A stretch of 64,000 bases of DNA from Brevundimonas sp. Root1279 (GTDB lineage Bacteria; Pseudomonadota; Alphaproteobacteria; Caulobacterales; Caulobacteraceae), in NCBI RefSeq assembly GCF_001425945.1, contig NZ_LMEB01000007.1:163-64162 (forward strand), written 5' to 3'. Positions 36,489 to 45,900 of this stretch are shown piece by piece. A program made the position numbers and the translations under genes. The notes below the pieces were generated by a model that saw nothing but the letters and a program-made list of their open reading frames with translations, was not told the origin of the DNA and made no database searches. How positions within the stretch are numbered: the stretch's first letter is position 1; each line of letters opens with the position of its first letter.

Positions 36489-38135
36489 ATGGGTCGTTTC
36501 GTCTTCAAACTGCCCGACGTGGGTGAAGGCACCGCCGAGGCCGAGCTCGTCGGCTGGCACGTCCAGGTCGGCGACGTCGTCGCCGAGGACCAGATCGTCG
36601 CCGACGTCATGACCGACAAGGCCACCGTCGAGATCACCGCCCCCGTCTCCGGCAAGGTCATCGCCATCCACGGCGAGCCCGGCCAGATGGTCCCCGTCCG
36701 CGGCCCCCTGGTCGAGTTCGAGGTCGAAGGCGCGGGCAATGCGTCCGACGCACCCGCCCCCACGCTCCAGGCTGCGCCCAAGGTCGACGCCGCCCCGGCT
36801 CCGGTCGAGACCCCCAAGGCCGTCCCGGCGCCCGCCGCGGCGGCTCCGGCCGCCGCCGGCGCCAACTACGTCTTCAAGCTCCCCGACGTCGGCGAAGGGA
36901 CGGCCGAGGCCGAGCTCGTCGGCTGGCACGTCAAGGTCGGCGACGCCGTCTCCGAGGACCAGATCCTCGCCGACATCATGACCGACAAGGCCACCGTCGA
37001 GATCACCTCGCCGGTGTCCGGCGTCGTCGTCGCCCTGCATGGCGAGGCGGGCCAGCAGGTCCCCGTCGGCGGCCCCCTGGTCAGCTTCCAGGTCGAGGGC
37101 AAGGGCAATCAGGCCGCCCCCGCTTTTGTCGCTGCGCCCGCGTCCAAGACCGAGGCCGCCCCGGCGCCGGTCGCCAAGGCCTCCGCTCCGGCGCCCGCGC
37201 CGAAAGCCGCCGCCGCCGCCGCCAAGCCGCGCGCCCTCTCCGACCGCAACCAACGCCCCCTCGCCTCCCCGGCCGTGCGCAACCGCGCCCGCGACCTCGG
37301 GATCGAGCTGCAGTTCGTGCCCGGCTCCGGCCCGGCCGGCCGCATCGAGCACGCGGACCTGGACACCTATGTCGCCTCCGGCGGACGTGGATCGTCCGCA
37401 GGCGGATCGTCGGGCTCCTCGACCTACGCCCAGGCCGAAGGGACCACCGAGGTCCGCATCATCGGCCTGCGCCGCAAGATCGCGGAGAAGATGGCCGAGA
37501 GCGTCCGTCGCATCCCGCACATCACCTATGTGGAAGAGATCGACGTCACGGCGCTGGAGGAGCTGCGCGCTCACCTGAACGCCCAGAACAAGGGCTCGGA
37601 CAAGCCCAAGCTCAACGTCCTGCCCTTCATCGCCCGCGCCATCGTCGTGGCCCTGCGCGACCAGCCGCAGATCAACGCCTGGTACGACGACGAGGCCGGC
37701 GTCCTGACCCAGCACGCCCCGGTCCACCTGGGCATCGCCGCCCAGACGCCGAACGGCCTGATGGTCCCGGTCGTCCGCCACGCCGAGGCCCGCGATCCCT
37801 ACGACACGGCTGCCGAGATCGCCCGCGTCTCGTCAGCGGCCAAGTCCGGCAAGGCGTCGCGCGAGGAGCTCTCCGGCTCGACCATCACCATCACCTCGCT
37901 GGGCACCCTGGGCGGCATCACCCACACCCCCATCATCAACCACCCCGAGGTCGCCATCGTCGGCCCCAACAAGATCCAGGAACGGGTCGTGGTGAAGGAC
38001 GGCCAGATGGTCGTGCGCAAGATGATGAACCTGTCCTCGTCCTTCGATCACCGCATCGTCGACGGGCATGACGCCGCCGTCTTCGTCCAGCGCATCAAGG
38101 GCCTGCTGGAGAACCCGGCGACGTTGTGGATGTGA
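36489..38135 (+). CDS. bkdB: Branched-chain 2-oxoacid dehydrogenase E2 (dihydrolipoyl acyltransferase) with two lipoyl domains
   Basis: A 548-residue E2. Two nearly identical lipoyl domains carry the lipoylated Lys44 and Lys167 in MTDKATVEI. Ala/Pro-rich linkers separate them. A peripheral-subunit-binding domain is at about 257-296 (LASPAVRNRARDLGI). The catalytic acyltransferase domain ends with SSSFDHRIVDGHDA, where His521 and Asp525 are catalytic. Branched-chain E2 proteins usually have a single lipoyl domain, so the duplication is notable. Acyl groups are transferred to CoA, giving isobutyryl-, isovaleryl- or methylbutyryl-CoA. Confidence 0.96.
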   Translation: MGRFVFKLPDVGEGTAEAELVGWHVQVGDVVAEDQIVADVMTDKATVEITAPVSGKVIAIHGEPGQMVPVRGPLVEFEVEGAGNASDAPAPTLQAAPKVDAAPAPVETPKAVPAPAAAAPAAAGANYVFKLPDVGEGTAEAELVGWHVKVGDAVSEDQILADIMTDKATVEITSPVSGVVVALHGEAGQQVPVGGPLVSFQVEGKGNQAAPAFVAAPASKTEAAPAPVAKASAPAPAPKAAAAAAKPRALSDRNQRPLASPAVRNRARDLGIELQFVPGSGPAGRIEHADLDTYVASGGRGSSAGGSSGSSTYAQAEGTTEVRIIGLRRKIAEKMAESVRRIPHITYVEEIDVTALEELRAHLNAQNKGSDKPKLNVLPFIARAIVVALRDQPQINAWYDDEAGVLTQHAPVHLGIAAQTPNGLMVPVVRHAEARDPYDTAAEIARVSSAAKSGKASREELSGSTITITSLGTLGGITHTPIINHPEVAIVGPNKIQERVVVKDGQMVVRKMMNLSSSFDHRIVDGHDAAVFVQRIKGLLENPATLWM

Positions 38136-38146
38136 CCTTCACTTCC

Positions 38147-38280
38147 CTTCTCCCCTAGGGAGAAGGTGGCCCGAAGGGCCGGATGAGGGGTTACGGCGCC
38201 AAGACCTCCTGGCGCCGGTCCCCCACTCCCTCCCACCCGCTTCGCGGGCGGGCCCCTCCCTCTCCCGACGGGAGAGGGGA
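38147..38280. repeat. Intergenic REP-like cluster of hairpins between E2 and E3 genes
   Basis: The 162-base gap holds consecutive short inverted repeats: CTTCTCCC/GGGAGAAG, GGCCC/GGGCC, GGCGCC-10-GGCGCC, CCCGC/GCGGG and CCCTCTCCC-GAC-GGGAGAGGG. The text GAGAAGGTGGCCCGAAGGGC is a widely dispersed alphaproteobacterial repeat (recalled). It breaks an otherwise tightly packed operon and could lower expression of E3 relative to E1/E2. Confidence 0.8.
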
Positions 38281-38297
38281 CAGACCGTGAGCAAGAC

Positions 38298-39695
38298 ATG
38301 ACCCAGACCCTGAAAACCAAAGTCCTGATCATCGGCGCCGGCACCGGCGGCTATGTCGCCGGCATCCGTTGCGGCCAGCTCGGCCTGGACACCGTGCTGG
38401 TGGACGGCGGCGACGGCCTGGGCGGCACCTGCCTGAACGTCGGCTGCATTCCGTCCAAGGCGATCATCCACGCCGCGGGCAAGTACGAGACCGTCGCCAA
38501 GGCGGCCGACGGAGGGACGCTGGGCATCACCACCGCCACGCCTGCCATCGACCTGTCGCAGACGGTCGCGTGGAAGGACGGCATCGTCAAAAAGCTGAAC
38601 AACGGCGTCGCCGCCCTGCTCAAGAAGGCCAAGGTCAAGGTCATCAAGGGCTGGGCCGAGTTCTCCGACGCCAAGACCTGCACGGTGAAGACCGCCGACG
38701 GCGACATCGTCATCTCGGCCGAGCACGTCATCCTCGCCACCGGCTCGGAGCCGGTCGAGCTGCCGTTCCTGAAGTTCGGCGGCGACGTCATCTCCTCGAC
38801 CGAGGCCCTGTCGCTGGACGCGGTCCCCGGCAAGCTGGTCGTGGTCGGCGGCGGCTATATCGGGCTGGAGCTCGGCATCGCCTTCCGCAAGCTCGGCGCC
38901 GAGGTGGCCATCGTCGAAATGGCCGATCGCCTGCTGCCGCTCTACGACAAGGCCCTGACCGATCCGGTCGCCAAATGGCTCGAGAAGCACGGCGTCGAAC
39001 TGCACCTCGGCGCCAAGGCCGGGTCGTTCGAGAACGGGGCCCTGAACGTCACCGGCGCCGACGGCCAGGCCATGAAGATCAAGGCCGACAAGGTCCTCGT
39101 CACCGTCGGCCGCAAGCCGCGCACCCAGGGCTGGGGCCTGGAGAACATGGGCGTGGCCATGGCCGGTCCGTTCGTGAAGATCGACGACCGCTGCGCCACC
39201 TCGATGAAGAACGTCTGGGCCGTCGGCGACCTGACCGGCGAACCGATGTTGGCGCACAAGGGCTCGGCCCAGGGCGAGGTCGTGGCCGAGATTATCGCCG
39301 GCCATGACCGTCGCTTCGATCCCGTCACCATCGCCGCGGTCTGCTTCACCGAGCCCGAGATCGTCTCCGCCGGCCTCGGCCCGCAGGACGTCGCCGGCCG
39401 CGACGACGTCATCCAGGCGGTCTTCCCGCTGATGGCCATCGGCCGCGCCCTGGCCATCGAGGCCGGCGAGGACGGCGGCTTCGTGCGCGTCATCGCGTCG
39501 AAGACCGACCATCGCCTGCTCGGCGTCCAGGCCGTCGGCCAGCACGTCTCGGAGATGTCCAACAGCTTCGCCCAGATGCTGGAGATGGGCGCGGTGCTGG
39601 AAGACGTCGCCGGCGTCATCCACGTCCACCCGACCCTCGGCGAAGCCTTCCACGAGGCGACGCTGCGGGCGCTGGGGCATGCGATTCACATCTAG
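38298..39695 (+). CDS. lpd: Dihydrolipoyl dehydrogenase (E3)
   Basis: A 465-residue flavoprotein that reoxidises the lipoyl groups of E2 with NAD. The FAD motif IIGAGTGGYVAGIRCGQLG, redox-active Cys45/Cys50 in GGTCLNVGCIPSK, NAD-binding VVVGGGYIGLELG, and the C-terminal catalytic HVHPTLGEAFHEA are all intact. It is the fourth gene of the bkd set. A separate lpd for pyruvate and oxoglutarate dehydrogenases would be expected elsewhere. Confidence 0.97.
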   Translation: MTQTLKTKVLIIGAGTGGYVAGIRCGQLGLDTVLVDGGDGLGGTCLNVGCIPSKAIIHAAGKYETVAKAADGGTLGITTATPAIDLSQTVAWKDGIVKKLNNGVAALLKKAKVKVIKGWAEFSDAKTCTVKTADGDIVISAEHVILATGSEPVELPFLKFGGDVISSTEALSLDAVPGKLVVVGGGYIGLELGIAFRKLGAEVAIVEMADRLLPLYDKALTDPVAKWLEKHGVELHLGAKAGSFENGALNVTGADGQAMKIKADKVLVTVGRKPRTQGWGLENMGVAMAGPFVKIDDRCATSMKNVWAVGDLTGEPMLAHKGSAQGEVVAEIIAGHDRRFDPVTIAAVCFTEPEIVSAGLGPQDVAGRDDVIQAVFPLMAIGRALAIEAGEDGGFVRVIASKTDHRLLGVQAVGQHVSEMSNSFAQMLEMGAVLEDVAGVIHVHPTLGEAFHEATLRALGHAIHI

Positions 39696-39816
39696 GGGCG
39701 AGGGGCGAGGGTCGAGGGTCGAGGGAGGAACGAGCCTGTGACGGCGCCCGCCGGGGCGCGATGGGGGCGGGCTTCGGCATCTTCTTACTCGCCCCTCGAC
39801 CCTCAACCCTCGCCCC
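39695..39816. repeat. Inverted arrays of 7-bp tandem repeats (family locus 1)
   Basis: The left array is GGGGCGA, GGGGCGA, GGGTCGA, GGGTCGA (39695-39722). The right array is TCGCCCC, TCGACCC, TCAACCC, TCGCCCC (39789-39816), the reverse complement type. About 66 bases lie between. The first unit overlaps the last base of the lpd stop. The arrays could form a long imperfect hairpin. Confidence 0.85.
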
Positions 39817-39909
39817 TGCCTTCCGTCGTCGAACCGTCATCATCCGACACGCCGGACCGTCACAAACCTCTGGTCTAAGCGCCTCACCTTGGCATTTGTC
39901 CGGAAACTG

Positions 39910-40983
39910 ATGATGACCCGCATCCTTCTCGCCGCCGCCTCCGCCGCCGCCCTGCTGGGCCTCGGCGCCTGCGGCGACAACGCCGGCGCGCCCGGCTCCC
40001 AGGCCCCGCGCGCGGGCATCTACGCCGCCGGCTCCTCGACGGTCTTCCCCTTCGCCACCCGCGTAGCCGAGAATTTCGCCCGCACCGCCGGCGGCGCGGC
40101 GCCGCGCGTCGAGTCGCTGGGCACCGGCGGCGGCATCCAGCAGTTCTGCTCGGGCGTCGGCCCGTCGACCCCGGACATCGCCAACGCCTCGCGGCCGATG
40201 AAGAAGGCGGAGTTCGAGCTGTGCCAGAAGAACGGCGTCACCGACATCGTCGAGATCAAGATCGGCTATGACGGCATCGTCGTCGCCACGGCCCGCTCCG
40301 GCGGCAGCTTCAACCTGCGCCTGCAGGACCTCTACCTCGGGCTGGCCAAGGAGGTCCCGGGGGCCGGCGGCGCCTTCGTCGCCAACCCGGCCACGACCTG
40401 GAACCAGGTCAACCCGGCCCTGCCGAACCAGCGCATCCAGGTCTACGGCCCGCCGCCGACCTCGGGCACCCGCGACGCCTTCCTGGAGCTGGGCATGGCC
40501 CCCGGCGCCGCCCTGATCCCGGCGCTCAAGGCCCTCAAGGACAGCGACGGCGACCGCTTCGAGTCGCTGGCCCACACCCTGCGCGAGGACAACAGCTGGA
40601 TCGACTCCGGCGAGAACGACAACGCCATCGTCCAGACCCTGACCCGCACCCCGGGCTCGTTGGGCGTGTTCGGCTTCTCCTTCCTCGAGCAGAACATGGA
40701 CACGGTGAAGGCCGAGACCATCGACGGCGTCGCCCCCTCGGTCGACACCATCGCCGACGGCTCCTATCCGCTGGCCCGCAGCCTCTACATCTACGTCAAG
40801 AAGCAGCACGTGGGCGTGACCCCGGGCCTCGAGCAGTTCGTCATGGAGTTCATGTCGGACGCCTCGGCCGGCCGCGGCGGCTACCTGCAGGACCGCGGCC
40901 TGGTGCCGCTGCCCGCTGACCAGCTGACCGCCCAGCGCGCCATCGCCCAGAACCTGACCCTGATGACGGCGCCGGCGAAGTAA
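39910..40983 (+). CDS. pstS: Phosphate-binding lipoprotein PstS
   Basis: A 357-residue phosphate-binding protein starting at ATG 39910 (or 39913). The lipobox LGAC gives a lipoprotein. The PstS features are AAGSSTVFPFATRVAENF, LGTGGGIQQFC and ASRPMKKAEFELC, TSGTRDAF and the closing PLARSLYIYVKKQHVG. The pstCAB-phoU genes are not present around it, so the ABC transporter must be encoded elsewhere or the protein acts separately. No convincing Pho box was found. A strong terminator follows at 41031-41057. Confidence 0.93.
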   Translation: MMTRILLAAASAAALLGLGACGDNAGAPGSQAPRAGIYAAGSSTVFPFATRVAENFARTAGGAAPRVESLGTGGGIQQFCSGVGPSTPDIANASRPMKKAEFELCQKNGVTDIVEIKIGYDGIVVATARSGGSFNLRLQDLYLGLAKEVPGAGGAFVANPATTWNQVNPALPNQRIQVYGPPPTSGTRDAFLELGMAPGAALIPALKALKDSDGDRFESLAHTLREDNSWIDSGENDNAIVQTLTRTPGSLGVFGFSFLEQNMDTVKAETIDGVAPSVDTIADGSYPLARSLYIYVKKQHVGVTPGLEQFVMEFMSDASAGRGGYLQDRGLVPLPADQLTAQRAIAQNLTLMTAPAK

Positions 40984-40990
40984 GGGACGA

Positions 40991-41018
40991 GGTTTTAGGT
41001 TCTAGGGACTAGGGTTCT
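40991..41018. repeat. 7-bp tandem repeats (family locus 2, single array)
   Basis: Four consecutive 7-mers, GGTTTTA, GGTTCTA, GGGACTA and GGGTTCT, follow the pstS stop. They belong to the same GG(G/T)NCTA family as the array at 53151-53248. No inverted partner is seen nearby. Confidence 0.75.
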
Positions 41019-41030
41019 GAATACGAAGAA

Positions 41031-41057
41031 GGCCCCGGAGCGATCCGGGGCCTTTTT
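41031..41057 (+). terminator. Rho-independent terminator of pstS
   Basis: A perfect nine-base-pair stem GGCCCCGGA/TCCGGGGCC with loop GCGA is followed by five T residues. It lies 47 bases after the pstS stop. Confidence 0.92.
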
Positions 41058-41072
41058 CGTGCGTCGGTCATC

Positions 41073-41228
41073 GTCTCCTCCCCGTCGGCGTCGCCGATGG
41101 GGAGGGGGACCGCGAAGCGGTGGAGGGGCGAAAGGGCCGCACAGCTGTGAGGTGGAAAGCGCCCCTCCGTCACGGCGCGTATTCGCGCCGCGCCACCTCC
41201 CCATTCGCGAAGCGAACGGGGAGGAGAC
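41073..41228. repeat. 156-bp MITE-like palindromic element
   Basis: Perfect 13-bp terminal inverted repeats, GTCTCCTCCCCGT (41073-41085) and ACGGGGAGGAGAC (41216-41228), bound a 156-bp element. Each end holds a CCTCCCC...GGGGAGG palindrome like those in the arms around the DUF559 gene, and an inner pair GGAGGGGCG/CGCCCCTCC is also inverted. There is no ORF. It could be a non-autonomous relative of the DUF559 unit. Confidence 0.8.
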
Positions 41229-41237
41229 GAACAGGTC

Positions 41238-42323
41238 TTAAGCCGCCGCCTTCCGGCGCAGCCGCGCGATCCGGCGCAGCCGCCGCCAGAAGCGGCCGCG
41301 ATCCGGCTCGGGATAGGGCTGCAGGTTCTCGACGAACTGCTCGGCGGAGGCGCGCCAGCTGAATTTCTCGGCATAGGCGCGGACCGCCTTGCGGTCGCAT
41401 TTCAGCGCCTCGAGGCAGGCGGTCTTCAGGTCCTTGTCGATGGCCCCGGCGTTGGAGCCCGGGATGATGTCGATCGGGCCGTGGGCCGGATAGGCGGCCA
41501 CCGGCGTGCCCGTGGCCATGGCCTCCAGGATCACCAGGCCGAAGGTGTCGGTCCAGCTCGGGAAGACGAAGACGTCGGCGTCCTTGAAGCAGCGCGCCAA
41601 CTCCTCGCCGAAGCGGGCGCCGAGGAATTTGGCCTCAGGATATTTGAGCTCCAGCTCGGCCCGGGCCGGGCCGTCGCCGACGACGATCTTGGTGCCCGGC
41701 AGGTCCTGCTCGAGGAAGGATTCGATGTTCTTCTCGACCGCCACCCGGCCTACGTTCAGCCAGAACGGCCGCGGCCAGTTCTCGCCGCCCAGCTCGTCAT
41801 AGATGCCCGGCAGGTCCGGGTTGAACTGTTCCGTGTCGACGCCGCGCGACCACGGCGAGACATTGCGGAAGCCGCGCTCCAGCAGTTCGTCGCGCAGGGT
41901 CGGGGTGGCGACCATCAGCCGTCCCGACGGCTTGTGGAACCACTTCATATAGGCGTAGCCGACCTGCACCGGGACGGGGAAGCGGGCCGAAATATATTCC
42001 GGGAATTTCGTATGATAGCTGGTCGTGAAGGGCAGCTTCCATTCCACGCAGATGCGCCGCGTGGCGATGCCGATGGGCCCCTCGGTGGCGATGTGCACGG
42101 CCTCGGGCTCGATCGCCCGCAGACGCTCGCGGATCTCTTCCTCGGCCCCCAGCGCCAGCCGGATCTCCGGATAGGTCGGGGCGGGAATGGTCTTGAACTG
42201 GCTCGGCTCGATGACCTCGACCTCGTGACCCATGGCGCGGCATTCCGCGATGGTCCGGGTCAGGGTGCGGACGACTCCGTTGACCTGGGGCTCCCAGGCG
42301 TCGGTTGCCAGAACGATGCGCAT
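41238..42323 (-). CDS. GT4 family glycosyltransferase (GDP-mannose-dependent alpha-mannosyltransferase-like)
   Basis: A 361-residue retaining glycosyltransferase starting at ATG 42323. The N-terminal MRIVLATDAWEPQVNGVVRT and IATEGPIGIATRR segments and the C-terminal WLNVGRVAVEKNIESFL and FPSWTDTFGLVILEAMATG (E-x7-E motif) match MgtA-like mannosyl- or glucosyl-transferases acting on lipid acceptors. A basic C-terminal tail (RRLRRIARLRRK) may attach it to the membrane. It stands alone; acceptor and donor are inferred from the family. Confidence 0.88.
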   Translation of the reverse strand: MRIVLATDAWEPQVNGVVRTLTRTIAECRAMGHEVEVIEPSQFKTIPAPTYPEIRLALGAEEEIRERLRAIEPEAVHIATEGPIGIATRRICVEWKLPFTTSYHTKFPEYISARFPVPVQVGYAYMKWFHKPSGRLMVATPTLRDELLERGFRNVSPWSRGVDTEQFNPDLPGIYDELGGENWPRPFWLNVGRVAVEKNIESFLEQDLPGTKIVVGDGPARAELELKYPEAKFLGARFGEELARCFKDADVFVFPSWTDTFGLVILEAMATGTPVAAYPAHGPIDIIPGSNAGAIDKDLKTACLEALKCDRKAVRAYAEKFSWRASAEQFVENLQPYPEPDRGRFWRRLRRIARLRRKAAA

Positions 42324-42394
42324 GTGGGCCGAAAGGCTCCGCCGTTGGTCGGGGAACCGATCTAGCGGTTTGCGAGTGAGTTGGCGAGATGCGC

Positions 42395-42856
42395 CTACAG
42401 CGGCAACGCCGTCGTCGCCTTCACCTCTTCGAGAACGGCATAGGTTCGCGTCTCGCGCACACCCGGCATCTTCACCAGCACATCCCCGAGGAAGGCGCGG
42501 TAGGCGTCCATGTCGCCGACGCGAGCCTTGATCAGATAGTCGAAGCCGCCGGCCACCATGTGGCACTCCAGCACCTCGGGCTGGCGGCGCACGGCCTCGG
42601 CGAAGGCCTCGAAGACGTCGCCCGTGGTGCGGTCCAGGTGGACCTCGACGAAGATCAGCAGGCCGCGCCCGACCTTGGCCGGGTCGATCAGGGCGGCGTA
42701 GCCGGTGATCACCCGCCGCTCGCGCAGCCGGCGGATGCGCTCGAAACAAGCGGCGGCGGACAGGTTGCAGCGCCGGGCCAGCTCGGCGTTCGACAGGCGG
42801 CCGTCCTCCTGCAGGGCGCGGAGCAGGCGGCGGTCGACGGCGTCCAGAGTTTCCAT
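42395..42856 (-). CDS. AsnC/Lrp family regulator, probably of putA
   Basis: A 153-residue regulator starting at ATG 42856. It has an N-terminal HTH (LDAVDRRLLRALQEDGRLSN, then CNLSAAACFERIRRLRERRVITGY) and a RAM domain (AGGFDYLIKARVGDMDAYRAFL). It is divergent from putA (109 bases between starts), the usual place of PutR, which activates putA in response to proline. A CCGAA-5-TTCGG dyad lies at 42876-42890 in the promoter region. Confidence 0.92.
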   Translation of the reverse strand: METLDAVDRRLLRALQEDGRLSNAELARRCNLSAAACFERIRRLRERRVITGYAALIDPAKVGRGLLIFVEVHLDRTTGDVFEAFAEAVRRQPEVLECHMVAGGFDYLIKARVGDMDAYRAFLGDVLVKMPGVRETRTYAVLEEVKATTALPL

Positions 42857-42875
42857 CGGTGAAGCCTCATTCTCA

Positions 42876-42890
42876 CCGAACGATCTTCGG
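42876..42890. promoter_or_regulatory. Candidate PutR operator
   Basis: CCGAA and TTCGG are separated by CGATC, 20 bases from the regulator start and 76 bases before putA. A 5+5 dyad is short for G/C-rich DNA and could be chance; the position is the main argument. Confidence 0.3.
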
Positions 42891-42965
42891 CGCTGCAGGG
42901 GATCATACGATACACATTCGGCAAGGTCCGCCATATATGCCCGGGGCAATCAGGATCGAACGCCC

Positions 42966-45900
42966 ATGACGAACGCCTTCTCCCCATCGAGCGTCGCCCA
43001 CTGGGACACGCTGGACGAAGGCAAGTTCGCCGACGAAACGGCCACGGTTCAGGGCCTGCTGGCCCGCATTCCCCTCGATTCCGCCGAGCGCGGCGCCGTC
43101 CTGGCCTCGGCCACCGACCTGGTCGAACGGGCCCGGGCCAGCGTCAAGAAACAGGGTGTGGTCGAGAGCTTCCTGCAGGAGTTTTCGCTCGGCACCCGCG
43201 AGGGTCTGGCGCTGATGTGCCTGGCCGAGGCCCTGCTGCGGACCCCGGACGAAGAGACCCGCGACAAGCTGATCGCCGAGAAGATCGGCTCAGCCGACTG
43301 GGCCTCGCACCTGGGCCAGTCCGACAGCCTGTTCGTCAACGCCTCGACCTGGGGCCTGATGCTGACCGGCAAGCTGGTCGACGTCGATGAGGAGGCCCGC
43401 ACCGACCTGCCCGGCTTCCTCAAGCGCATCGTCGGCCGCCTGGGCGAACCGGTCATCCGCGAGGCCGTCGCCGCCGCCGTGCGCATCATGGGCGAGCAGT
43501 TCGTGGTCGGCCGCACCATCGAGGCGGCCCTCAAGCGCTCCAACAAGGAAGGCTGGCTCTGCTCGTTCGACATGCTCGGCGAGGGCGCCCGCACCGCCCA
43601 CGACGCCGAGCGTTACGAGAAGATCTACGCCGACGCCATCGAGGCCGTCGGCAAGACGGCCAAGGGCCAGGGTCCCGAGGTCGGCCACGGCGTCTCGGTC
43701 AAGCTGTCGGCCCTGTCGCCGCGCTACGAGGCCACCCACGAGGCGCGCGTCTGGGACGAGCTCTATCCCCGCGTCCTGCGCCTCGCGAAGATCGCGGCCA
43801 AATACGACATCAACTTCACCATGGATGCCGAAGAGGCCGACCGCCTCGCCCTGTCGCTGAAGCTGCTGGACCGCCTGGCCCGCGAGCCGGACCTGGGCGA
43901 GTGGAAGGGCCTCGGCCTGGCCGTCCAGGCCTACCAGAAGCGCTGCCCCGAGGTGATCCGCCGCGTCGCCGACCTGGCCAGGGACTCGGGTCGCCGCCTG
44001 ATGGTCCGCCTGGTCAAGGGCGCCTACTGGGACACCGAGGTCAAACGGGCCCAGGTCTTCGGCCGCACCGACTATCCGGTCTTCACCACCAAGGCCGCCA
44101 CCGATCTCAACTACCTGGTCTGCGCCCGCCTGATGATCGAGGCCGCGCCGCACGTCTATTCGCAGTTCGCGACCCACAACGCCCACTCCCTGGCCGCCGT
44201 GCACAAGATGGCGACCGACCGCGGCGTGAAGATCGAGTTCCAGCGCCTGCACGGCATGGGCGAGGCCCTCTACGATTCCGCCAAGGCCGCCTTCGGCCCG
44301 GTGACGGTGCGCGCCTACGCCCCCGTCGGCGGCCATGAGGACCTGCTGCCCTACCTGGTCCGCCGCCTGCTCGAGAACGGCGCCAACTCCTCCTTCGTCC
44401 ACGCCCTGCTGGACGAGCGCGTCCCGGCCGCCGCCGTCGCCGCCGACCCCATCTCCGCCGTCGAGGCCCACCCCGACCGCCACGCCAAGATCCCGACCCC
44501 GAAGGACATGTACATGGACCGCCAGAACTCGCTCGGCCGCGACTACTCCCAGGCCGCCGACCGCGAACGCCATGTGCTCGCGCTGGAGAAGGTCGACAGC
44601 GAGAAGCTGACCGCCGGCCCGATCATCGGCGGCAAGCTGCGCGCCGGGACCCACGCCCAGGACGTCACCAACCCCTTCGACACGACCCAGGTGCTGGGCC
44701 ACGTCTCGGAAGCGACCGAGGCCGACATCGACGCGGCGATCGACGCCGCCGCCCGCGCCCAGGTCGCCTGGGACCGCAAGGGCGGCGCCGGCCGCGCTCC
44801 GGTGCTGCGCGCCATGGCCGACGCGCTGGAAGCCGACATGGACCGCCTGGTCGCCCTGCTGTCGCGGGAAGCCGGCAAGACCCTCAACGACGCCGTCGCC
44901 GAGATCCGCGAGGCGGCCGACTTCTGCCGCTACTACGCCATGCTGGCCGAGCGCGACTTCGGCGGCCGTTCGGAGCTCAAGGGCCCGGTCGGCGAGATCA
45001 ATCAGCTGGTCCTGCACGGCCGCGGCGTCTTCGCCTGCATCAGCCCGTGGAACTTCCCCTTGGCCATCTTCACCGGCCAGATCGCCGCCGCCCTGGCCGC
45101 CGGCAACGCCGTCCTGGCCAAGCCCGCCGAACAGACCCCGCTGATCGCCGCCGAAGCCGTGCGCCTCTACTACAAGGCCGGCCTCGACGCCGACCTGCTG
45201 GCCCTCGTCCCCGGCCGAGGCGAGACCGTCGGCGCCCGCCTGGTCTCGCACCCGGGCATCGACGGCGTCGCCTTCACCGGCGGCACCGACACGGCCACCG
45301 CCATCAACAAGGCCCTGGCCGCCCGCCCGGGCGCCATCATCCCCTTCATCGCCGAGACCGGCGGCCTGAACGGCATGTTCGTCGACACCACCGCCCTCAA
45401 GGAGCAGGTCATCGACGACGTCATCCTGTCGGCCTTCGGCTCCTCGGGCCAGCGCTGCTCGGCCCTGCGCCTGCTCTACGTCCCCAACGACTCGGCGGAC
45501 GCCCTGATCGAGGGCCTCAAGGGCGCCCTGGCCGCCCAGGTGGTGGGCGACCCCGCCGACCCGGCCACCGACATCGGCCCGGTCATCGACGCCGACGCCA
45601 AGGCCATGCTGGAGGCCCACCTGACCCGCCTCGGCGGCGACGCCAAGATCGTCGCCCGCGCCCAGCTGCCGGCCGGCGCCGAAAAGGGCCACCTGTTCGC
45701 CCCGACCATCGCCGAGATCCCGACCCCGGACTATCTTGAGCGCGAAGTCTTCGGCCCGATCCTGCACGTCTGCCGCTACGAGCCGTCCAAGCTCAAGGAG
45801 ACGGCGGCCAAGCTGGCCCAGCGCGGCTACGGCCTGACCCTGGGCGTGCACAGCCGCATCGAGGCCTTCGCCGAGGAGGTCGTCCGCCTGGTCCCGGCCG

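Noticed and set aside
39830..39909. Possible Pho box upstream of pstS
   Set aside because: CCGTCAC and CTGGTCT near 39857 match the direct-repeat consensus too poorly.
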